This document shows, in pieces, positions 56,517 to 64,000 of a stretch of 64,000 nt of DNA. The DNA is from Maylandia zebra. Taxonomy: Eukaryota; Chordata; Actinopteri; Cichliformes; Cichlidae. Where the stretch lies: positions 1,603,060 to 1,667,059 of the forward strand of contig NC_135177.1 of the NCBI RefSeq assembly GCF_041146795.1, written 5' to 3'. The notes beneath the pieces are model-generated. The model was not told the DNA's origin. It saw nothing but the letters and a program-made list of their open reading frames with translations, and ran no database searches. Position 1 is the first letter of the stretch. Every line of letters starts with the position of its first letter. The position numbers and the translations under genes are program-made.

Positions 56517-57115
56517 TGTCAGGGTTCATGTTTTTGTCTTTTTGAGATTATGGTTTGAACAATTTTCTAAGGTTTAGTTTATCTCCCTGCTTTTGGTTCC
56601 GATGGTCGTGCTCGTTTTGTTGTCGTGGTCCTGGGTCGTCCACCCAGTGTCTGTGTCCTGCTTTTATATCCTCGTGTTTAGTATTGTTCGTGGCTCTGTG
56701 CAGTGTCTGCTGCCATGTCTCTCGTGCATGTTAAGTTCTGTCTCCTGCTGTGTCACTCCCCCTGTTCTCTGTGTGTGTCGACTGTTTCCTGTTTTATTGT
56801 GGTAGTCCTTCGTCCTGTGTTCAGTATATTTAGTTTTGCTTCCTGCCTGTCTCGTCAGGTCTGATCAGTCCCAGCTGTGTCCCCTTGTTATCATGTATTC
56901 AAGTCTTCAATCTCAACACGTTCATTGTCGTTTCCACGTTAGCAGTTGGTTCCTGTCATGTATCCCGAGTTCAAGACTTATTTCGAGTTAACCTTTTGTT
57001 TCTTTCTTCATGTACTTTGTTTTTAGTTAATCTTTCACAGCAAATAAAGCTTCTGCTTCGAGTCTCTGAGTCCTGCAGTTGGGTCCTACCCCTGCCTGCC
57101 ACACAGCTCATGACA
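56517..57115 (+). mobile_element. probable solo LTR, about 599 bases
   Basis: It begins TGTCAGGGTTC and ends GCTCATGACA, giving the inverted pair TGTCA/TGACA. AATAAA at 57043 is followed by TGAGTCCTGCAGTTGGGTCC, a pattern common at the 3' part of fish gypsy LTRs. Flanks GATTA (56512-56516) and GTTTA (57116-57120) differ by one base. No internal region adjoins. Confidence 0.55.
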
Positions 57116-57463
57116 GTTTAACTGCTATCAGCCAAACAGATTCAGGAGCTGCTCCCGACAAACCAGGAAGTGAACGTGGTCGTCTTTAAATATGCATTTC
57201 TGTGGTTGCTGGTAACACACACAATGTTTTATGGGGTCACTTAAACTTGTCTTTCTTTCAGGTATTTCTCAGGAAATAAGACAAATTGTACTGTAAGTAC
57301 TTTTAAGTACAGCGTAAGTAATTTTGTGCATAATGGATGTTCTACTACTCAACCTTATTTTTATATAAATATCAATGTATATAAAATAAATATAAAAATG
57401 ATACAGTAACATTTCTGGTCACTCAGAACGGTTCTTGGAAGGTTGCAGTGCCTTATTCCCCTC

Positions 57464-57530
57464 GTCACCTTTTACGTCATATATATGTGATGTACACTGA
57501 TGTATTGATATATATGATGTAAAAGGTGAC
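57464..57530. repeat. hairpin, 23-base arms, one mismatch
   Basis: Arms 57464-57486 and 57508-57530 pair except for one G/A difference; the 21-base loop contains TGATGTACACTGATG. It lies within gene-free sequence. Confidence 0.88.
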
Positions 57531-57859
57531 GACCTTTAGTGAACATTCAGCACTGCACCAGTTGGTTTACACGTGACCACAATGAGGTTTTTCAACACTG
57601 GTTGTACGTGGAGTTGATTCCAGGGAAAAGAGGCTTAAAGTGACTGATCAGGTAAACGACTGCTGTTGTCTCACTACAGGAGACGCACGTGTCTGAAACG
57701 TGCACACGCCACAGCTCCTTCACACATTCTCAGCCTGTTGCAACTCAAAACAAAGAGTCGTAGCCATTTTAATTAACAGAAAAACAAGCTTCACTGTGCC
57801 CAACACTATTACAGACTGAGAATCGCTACATTATGGATCTGTGTTTATGATCTTCACAG

Positions 57860-58115
57860 CAGGCAGAGGGTATCCAGTCCACTCGCTTTTGTTATTTTTA
57901 TCGAGCCACCAGCAGCAGTCTGAAAATACAGACCATAATAAGCCCGTATGCTGATGATGCATCACTGTTTCACAGGAACTCACAAACCTCGCTCCTAAAG
58001 AGGATCACACTTAAAGATAAGTTTCAAAACCACCACTCCACTACAGTCAGCTGACATTAAATATGTAGGTATAAATCTTTCTGCCACTGCCTGGTGTGGA
58101 GTCACGTTCATTTAA
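57860..58115 (+). mobile_element. L1-like ORF2 fragment, heavily eroded
   Basis: A broken frame near 57950-58000 reads ADDASLFHRNSQTSLLK, like the YADD active-site region of L1 RT, followed by weak similarity with KYVGINLS. This is short and uncertain. Confidence 0.4.
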
Positions 58116-58125
58116 CACTGTAGAG

Positions 58126-59411
58126 CATAGGCGTCAAATCTGGCCCCATGAAGCCATACCAAATTACTATTAGAGCTGGCCTACTGGTATTATACAGCTA
58201 ATATATATATTGTTTACAGAGATGGGCAGTAACACGTTACTTGTAATGCGTTACTGTAATCTGATTACTTTTTCAAGTAACGAGTAAAGTAAGGGATTAC
58301 TATTGCAAAAACGGTAATTAGATTACCGTTACTTTCCCGTAGGAACGCTGCGTTACTGCGTTACTAAAACCGTGATTTTTCTGCGAGAATGTCTCACGAC
58401 AGTGACGTAAGCGAGTGCGCCGTTAGTGACAACAGCTGTGTGCAGATCAACAATGGATCACATATCGAGTGTGGGAGAGAGTATGAGCGTGCAGCGTTTA
58501 AAGCGTGGAAGTACTGACCTTACTTTGAGTTTGATTCCATAAAAAGTGACAAAAACATTAGCGTCCGCTGTGCGTGGGAAGAAAACTTCTTTTTACAGCG
58601 AAAAAACCCCTAAACTTCCAACAAGCACCGAGTAGCTACGACGTAATGGGAAACTCACAGAGAAACTCGCGGATTCTTCCACTGACCGCGGCACACCTGC
58701 ACCAGGGTAAACCTCCGCCTACCCTACTCCTGCTTTACAGGTGAAAATAGAGCAACAGGACCGCTGAGTCTTTGATTTTATTTATTTTCTGCTGTGTTTT
58801 ACTTGCATCTATTTGAAAGACTGAGTGTAAACACACAAAATATTTTATTTTATGTGCTGGAATGTGTAGAAAATAGGTTTAAATGTTAAACTAATTTATT
58901 CAAATCAGAGAATGTTGCATATAATTAAATTTTTGCTTGATGCATAAAGTTAAAAGATTAAAACTAATAAAACAAGTTTTAAAAAGAGACTTTTCCATTT
59001 GATTACATTTTGTATGATGGATTATGTAGAAAAAGTAGAATTGGGCTGAAAGATCTATCGCTTTATCACCTCTTCAGGTTGTGAATCGTGTTGTTAAAAA
59101 GTAACTAAGTAACTAAGTAATTAATTACTTTTGAAAATAAGTAATCAGTAAAGTAACGGATTACTTTTTTGGGGAAGTAATCAGTAATTAGTTACTGATT
59201 ACTTTTTTCAAGTAACTTGACCAACACTGTTTGTTTAGTATTAAGCTTTGCTTGTTCCATATTCAGTTTTTCAGCAAAACGTGTTTGAGTCCATAAGATT
59301 CATTCTTATATCTGGAGGAATAAATATATTTCAATGAATATTAACGTTAGCCCGCGACTTTGTTCCAGTTTTGAATTTTGGCTCACTGTGTATTTGAGTT
59401 TGACACCCCTG
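58126..59411. mobile_element. outer hAT-type MITE with exact 8-base duplication
   Basis: Ends are CATAGGCGTCAAATCTGGC and, inverted, CAGGGGTGTCAAACTC. CTGTAGAG is repeated exactly at 58118-58125 and 59412-59419. Without the element nested inside it, about 265 bases remain and they do not encode protein. Confidence 0.9.
58217..59229. mobile_element. inner hAT element, 1013 bases, nested
   Basis: Ends CAGAGATGGGCAGTAAC and, inverted, CAGTGTTGGTCAAGTTAC, with GTAACGCGTTAC-like subterminal repeats. Flanks ATTGTTTA (58209-58216) and TTTGTTTA (59230-59237) form an 8-base duplication with one change. An internal stretch near 58440-58690 is a degenerate start of a BED-finger transposase with stops; the catalytic part is deleted. 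Confidence 0.88.
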
Positions 59412-59472
59412 CTGTAGAGGATGAGCTCACACGTGTTTGCCGCCTCCCTGATCTCCTATTTTTCTGTATGTT

Positions 59473-59985
59473 TGTCACACTTAAACGTTTCGGATCATCG
59501 AACAAATGTAAATATTGGACAAAGATAATGCAAGTGAACGCAAAATGCAGTTTCTGAATTAAGGTGTTTATTATTAATGGGAACAAAAATCCAAGCCAAG
59601 AATAGCTTAAACAAATTGAAATCAAGACTTTGGAGTGGCCTGATCCAAAGGTGCTGTGGCGTGACCTTCAAAGAGGCGGTTCATGCTTAAAAACCCTCCA
59701 ATTCTCCAAAGTAGGCCCAAAGTCCTCCACAGCGCTTTAAAGACTCATTGGAGTGATCACAAACGCTGGATTGCAGTTGTTGCTGCTGAGGGCGCCCAAG
59801 CAGTTAGTAGGTTTAAGGAGCAGTCACTTTTCACGTAGGACATGTAGGTTTGCACCTTATTTTGTGTTTACTCTTGTTATCTTTGTCTAATATAAAAAAT
59901 GTTTTCTTGAAACATTTTAGTGTGACAAACATAAAAAATAAACAACAGGAAATCAGGACAGGTGAAAACTTTTTCACACTACTGC
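59473..59985. mobile_element. DNA transposon, internally deleted, long inverted ends
   Basis: The left arm has CACACTTAAACGTTTC and GCAAAATGCAG near 59475-59550; the right arm has GAAACATTTTAGTGTGACA near 59909-59927, preceded by GTGTTTACTCTTGTTATC pairing with GATAATGCAAGTGAACGC. Between them lies a remnant like a Tc1-type C-terminus (SPPQRFKDSL). TTTTTCACACTACTG near 59970 resembles an element end. The superfamily is not certain. Confidence 0.6.
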
Positions 59986-59989
59986 ATGT

Positions 59990-60555
59990 CACTCATGGGA
60001 TATATATCATTAGAAGGATGATTCAGCCTAAATCAATTACTTGTTTTCCCCAGTAAACTTCTAAACCAATCGAGTGCTATATTTCAAAATGGATGAAATC
60101 CAGATTATTAGCCAGCCGGTGGCTGAACTAAAAGAAGAAATCTGTGGAAGTCTCCCACAGGCCCGTGGGGCGGGGCATCGAGGTGAGGGAACAACCCAGA
60201 CCTGTTTGTCTTGTCCCTGTACTGGCTGTCTGCTGTTGTGACACAGTGTGCAGTTGAGACTTGTGACTCTAGTCTACTCTCTGTGCTGCTCTGGACTCCG
60301 TGGTGCTCCAGAGTGATGGTGTGGTGGGCCCCACACCCCTTGTGGTGGAGTGTGGTGCCTGCTGAGCTAGTTGCTTCCTGGCTCTCTTTCCAGGGTTAGT
60401 TCTCTACCTCCCTCATATAACATATCACGCATGCAGAGTCTTGATGGAGAGGTGCGGTGGCGTAGGTCACTGTGGGCAGGGCTATTATATTTGCCTTGCT
60501 GGCATATCACCTGGTGGGCGGGGCTGCTGCAGTGGCCCCTTTTATCCCTTCGCTG
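59990..60555. other. intergenic, nothing recognised
   Basis: GC-richer sequence in parts, without an exon or a repeat boundary I can name. It leads into an L2 3' UTR. Confidence 0.35.
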
Positions 60556-60559
60556 CTAT

Positions 60560-60830
60560 CTGACCTTCAATTTTATCAGCAACAACAACAATCACAGCAG
60601 ATGGCTCCGCCCCTCCCTGAGTCTGGTTCTGCTGGAGGTTTCTTCCTGTTAAAAGGGAGTTTTTCCTTCCCACTGTCACCAAAGTGCTTGTTCATAGGGG
60701 GTCATATGATTGTTGGGTTGTTCTCTGTATCTGTTATAGTAGGGTCGACCTTACAATATAAAGCACCTTCAGGTGACTGTTGTTGTGATCTGGCGCTGTG
60801 TAAATAAAATAAAAGGAATTAAACTTAGAG
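60560..60830 (+). mobile_element. L2-type LINE 3' UTR fragment
   Basis: The sequence CTGGAGGTTTCTTCCTGTTA, then GGGAGTTTTTCCTTCCCACT, and near the end a CTTACAATATAAAGCACCTT and GGCGCTGTGTAAATAAAAT-like segment is the widely repeated 3' UTR of a fish L2 family. No coding part is attached. Confidence 0.65.
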
Positions 60831-60839
60831 GTCAAAGGT

Positions 60840-61485
60840 CCTTTGACGAGTGTATGGCTGCGGGCAGCAAGGATCTTTAAAAAATAAAAATATATTCGCC
60901 ACTGAAAAGAGTTTTAAGAAGTGACTTAAAAATGCTCGTTGAAGATGTTTGTCTCTGTCTCCTCTGAGCTGCGTCCTCAGCACGTCAGCTGTTCGGAGCG
61001 GCTGGGAGTGTAAATGTAGGAGCTCGGAGACGATTTGAAGACTGAAAAACAGAGAATAATAAAATGAAGGGACCCAGTGCAGTGAGGCTAAAACAGAAGA
61101 TGTAAAACAGGCTAACAAAAAGTATTTTCTCAGTGCCATGAATGCCTGCACAGTGCCAAACCACATATGGATATTGTGCTCCACTGTATTGAAGGCAAAA
61201 CCAATAAAACTGTAATCAAAATAAATGTGGATTCATAGTGTACTTTTTTCCCTTCTACTTTCAACTGCTCCCTTTAGGAGCCACCTTCATCCCACCCACC
61301 TGCATCCTCTTGTCCTTCAGTACATCTGTGAACTTCCTCTGTGGTCTGGCTCTTTTGCTCCTGCCTGGTAGCTAAGGATGCACGTTTTCTGCTCTTTCAT
61401 TTAAGTGAGCTATTTTTAAGTCACTCCACGTATGGCCCATACCCCAGAAAGCACAGGGTACGTACGATGTAAGAAGTGCAAGTAT
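60840..61485. other. intergenic, nothing recognised
   Basis: No supported exon, repeat end or RNA gene. Confidence 0.4.
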
Positions 61486-61489
61486 TGTT

Positions 61490-61915
61490 TGTTTGAAAAT
61501 TGTGCAGTACCTGAAATCACTGACAGCAGAGTTTGTTTCTTTTCCTGACCTGAGCTGGTCACACCATGTTGGTGTGATCACAAAAGCAACAAGACAGCAG
61601 CTCTTCTTTCTGCGGCGCCTGAGAAGATTCGGCATGAACCCCAGAATACTTACCAACTTCTACAGATGCACCATTGCAAGTATTCTGACTGGCTGGTACG
61701 GCGGCTGTAACGCTGCAAAGCTCTGCAGAGGGTGGTGAGATCAGCACAGCGCATCACCGGGACTGTTCTCTGCAGACAGCGCTGCACGAGGCTGTTTGAT
61801 CCCAGGCACAGCCTCTTCACACTCCTGCTGTGGCGGTTCAGGAGCATCCAGACACAGAGACAGTTTCTACCCACAAACCATCAGGAACAGCTGACATTCT
61901 GCACCTTTACAGGTA
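61490..61915 (+). mobile_element. Rex1/CR1-group LINE C-terminal fragment
   Basis: The frame reads FPDLSWSHHVGVITKATRQQLFFLRRLRRF, then NFYRCTIASILTGWYGGCNAA, then after a frameshift VRSAQRITG and a later HSLFTLLL. This is the C-terminal part of ORF2 of a Rex1-like LINE. The 5' part and the active site are absent. Confidence 0.7.
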
Positions 61916-61929
61916 AATGACAATAACAC

Positions 61930-62925
61930 TTGAAACTTCATCGCTCGCTCGTTTCCTAATTACAAACTCTGTGAACAACGATGCAAAGGAGGCTGCACGT
62001 AAAACCTTTTTTTAAAACCCCGAATGCTTTATTTAAAATCTGGACACATAATTCTAGAACTAGACTGAATAGTACAATCACTTTTTGCAATAACACATTA
62101 AAACTGAATTCCAGGCAAAAACTGCCTGCAAGCAAACACAGTTACTACTTTGGCTTCTTGACTGAAGAAGAGAAGCCTGAAATGATCACAGAAGCAGAAA
62201 CTCAAACACCACGTGTGGGCTGTGGGAGAGATGCTGTTGTGCACTGTGTGTGTCTGTGTGTGCGATGGAGGAGCGAAGCTGCTGATGGATACAGACAACA
62301 GGGTTCCCACCGTCTTCCAGCTGTTGCTCACAACTGGAAAGAATCTGAATAGACTTACAGAGAGTATAAAAGCTGTTTGGATAAAAACTGATCTGCATTA
62401 TTCAAATTTCAGTTGTTTGTTCATTTCAGCCAGAAGCACCGAAACCCCGAAACACAAATATCAGAATAACACAACTGTGTACCACACATGGAGGAAGACG
62501 GCTCTTTGACCCAAGACAGGAAACATTTGGAAACTCAGATTAAGTCACACGCTCTGTCATTTTGTTCGCTTCCTACTGATGTGTCGAACATTAAGGATAA
62601 TGTTTTCTTTTTTATCTTAAGAAAATGTAATTTACAAAATGACGTGGATCCCAAATCTTTTTGGAGTAATAAAGATTCCTTTAAGCTGCAGAGATGCAGC
62701 GGCTTCGCGTGAGATTCCAGAGTAGATGATGAACTGAATTAATAACAAAGAGATGTTCTGTTTTTATGTGTCTGTCTTTACTGGTCGCACTGAGTAATCC
62801 CACAAACACTGGAGGGAGGAGGTGACCCTCGAGCTGCTTCGAATCAAACCGACGTCATTGTCACAGGAGCCTTTACGTAGATGTGCACAGCTACAAACTT
62901 CAAAAACCCTCTGAGTCATCAGTCC
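61930..62925. other. intergenic, nothing recognised
   Basis: No exon is supported. TTTATT at 62028-62033 could be the complement of a polyadenylation signal of a minus-strand gene to the right, but no coding exon supports that. Confidence 0.35.
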
Positions 62926-62929
62926 ACCA

Positions 62930-63120
62930 TGATAAATGGACTGACTCTTATATAGTGCTTTATACACATTCACCATACTTCAAGTGCTTTCTATCTAAAT
63001 GCATCAGAGGAGAGAAGTCTGGGTTTAGTATCCCGCCCAAGGATGTTTGGCTTGCAGACTGGGGGAGCCAGGGTTCGAACCATCGAGCTGGCTCTACCTC
63101 CTGACCTACAGCCACTCGTA
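62930..63120 (+). repeat. interspersed repeat with GGTTCGAACC box
   Basis: TTATATAGTGCTTTATACA, a CATTCACCATACTT-like part, CCGCCCAAGGATGTTTGGC, then CCAGGGTTCGAACC and CTCTACCTCCTGACC. It resembles the copy at 25490-25640 and a common fish repeat. GGTTCGAACC looks like a tRNA B box, but no A box or cloverleaf is visible. Confidence 0.55.
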
Positions 63121-63124
63121 AATG

Positions 63125-64000
63125 AAGGAAGTCAGGAAAGTTGTTTTCTACTACAAACATTCTCTCAATGGACCAAAACAAACTGAGATGCACAACCCAG
63201 ATCTCACTAACAGTTCAAGGAAACGAGCCTGCGGGTGGTCACGGCAATCAGTGTGTTCAAAAACGACGTGCCAGCAGTTTTAGTTTAGTCAGCCTGGGTT
63301 TGTTAGACGATTGTGTTATTATTATTGACACACTGTTCACGGAGAGGTTCACTGACAGCCTCATGTAAACACATCTGTCAGAAATCAGACTGTCTCTATG
63401 CTACACCTCCACTCAGAACCAACAGCATCGATAAAGATGACAAACGATGAAACAGATAGCAGACACACACAGACACACAACATGACTGTTGTTTGTACAG
63501 AGGAAGGAAACAGGCTGAAACACAATCAAAGAGCAAAGAGTGAAAACATGAATTAAAGGAAACTCCACACTTGAACAGAGGAAACAACATCCCATAATCC
63601 ACGTATGATGACACAGCTGTACACATCAGCTGCTGTACGCCCTCACAAACAGCAAAGCACTTGACACACTTGAACACTGCGAGTGTAAAACACGAGTTAT
63701 GCAGATTCCTATGCAGCATGCTCCTGGGACACGATTCTGTCTCTGGGTTTAAGCAGGAAAGCACAACGGAGCCAAGCCATGAAACTCCACATTTAAAAGT
63801 AAGGAACAAAACCAAAAACAGACTATAGCAGTTAAAAGATTCTCTTCGAGTGGGTCTCACTTCCACCAACCATCGCTCCAGCTAGAGTCTCAGAAAAGGT
63901 TCAGCGACGGGTCAGAGTTTCTTCATGTGAGAAGCTCAGAGACGAAGCCTCCACCGGGCGCCTAGCACTACTCAGTGAACTACTCAGGAATAAATAATGG
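63125..64000. other. window end, nothing recognised
   Basis: Open frames on the minus strand (up to 157 residues near 63396-63869) have low-complexity hydrophobic and cysteine-rich content and no family similarity. They are likely chance frames. Confidence 0.4.

Noticed and set aside
63070-63090. Possible tRNA gene at GGTTCGAACC
   Set aside because: Only a B-box-like sequence is present. No acceptor stem, D-arm or anticodon arm could be built, and the block belongs to a dispersed repeat.
63396-63869. 157-residue minus-strand frame, Cys- and Phe-rich
   Set aside because: No family motif, no splice context and biased composition; probably a chance open frame.
61372-64000. 3' end of another minus-strand gene
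   Set aside because: A TTTATT at 62028 and the human order of genes next to CNIH4 made this possible, but no coding exon similar to such a neighbour is visible.
1-64000. A previously undescribed multi-gene system
   Set aside because: The only intact genes are four known housekeeping genes with separate promoters. The rest is explained by known transposon classes or is non-coding, so no such claim is supported.

Overview
This window is nuclear genomic DNA from a teleost fish, most likely a percomorph and possibly a cichlid. The evidence is vertebrate split genes with GT-AG introns, long (AC)n microsatellites, and dense fish-type repeats: Rex1/CR1, L2, L1/Tx1 and RTE LINEs, Tc1 and hAT DNA transposons, and LTR elements. 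Species was not tested. I see no prokaryotic operons, CRISPR array, phage or rRNA gene.

Four host genes can be rebuilt exon by exon from homology and splice sites. rrp15 (minus strand, 11340-13253) encodes a nucleolar pre-60S ribosome-processing protein. rwdd1 (plus, 18672-23851) encodes an RWD-domain protein of 240 residues. kpna5 (plus, coding 34977-40892, with a probable non-coding first exon near 29.1 kb) encodes an importin alpha of 536 residues. cnih4 (plus, 49599-52793) encodes a cornichon cargo receptor of 139 residues. All four look intact, apart from an uncertain first exon in rrp15. They are ordinary housekeeping genes in ribosome assembly, DRG GTPase control, nuclear import and ER export, and nothing in the sequence shows them acting as one pathway.

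Layout: 0.9-2.7 kb holds a decayed Ty3/gypsy element. 3.1-7.4 kb holds a LINE tail and a Tc1 transposon carrying a LINE insertion. 7.6-11.0 kb is LINE and hAT debris. 11.3-13.3 kb is rrp15. 13.5-18.2 kb is hAT, Rex1 and L1 debris with a quiet stretch between. 18.5-24.2 kb is rwdd1 with repeats in its introns. 24.5-28.8 kb has Tc1, Rex1 and a solo LTR. 29-42.8 kb is kpna5, with L1, hAT and Tc1 copies in its long first intron. 43-49.2 kb has a hAT element and a nearly full-length Rex1. 49.6-52.8 kb is cnih4. 53-64 kb is gene-poor and holds an LTR, nested hATs, LINE pieces and hairpins.

The most informative material is the mobile-element record. Several insertions have exact target-site duplications readable by eye: a LINE inside a Tc1, a hAT inside a hAT, an L1 with a 17-base duplication, a Rex1 interrupted by a short element with a 9-base duplication, and a solo LTR just upstream of the kpna5 promoter. 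A perfect 28-base-arm hairpin in a Rex1 3' tail can be polarised against a second copy in the window and reads as a template-switch event. I found no evidence of a new multi-gene system.
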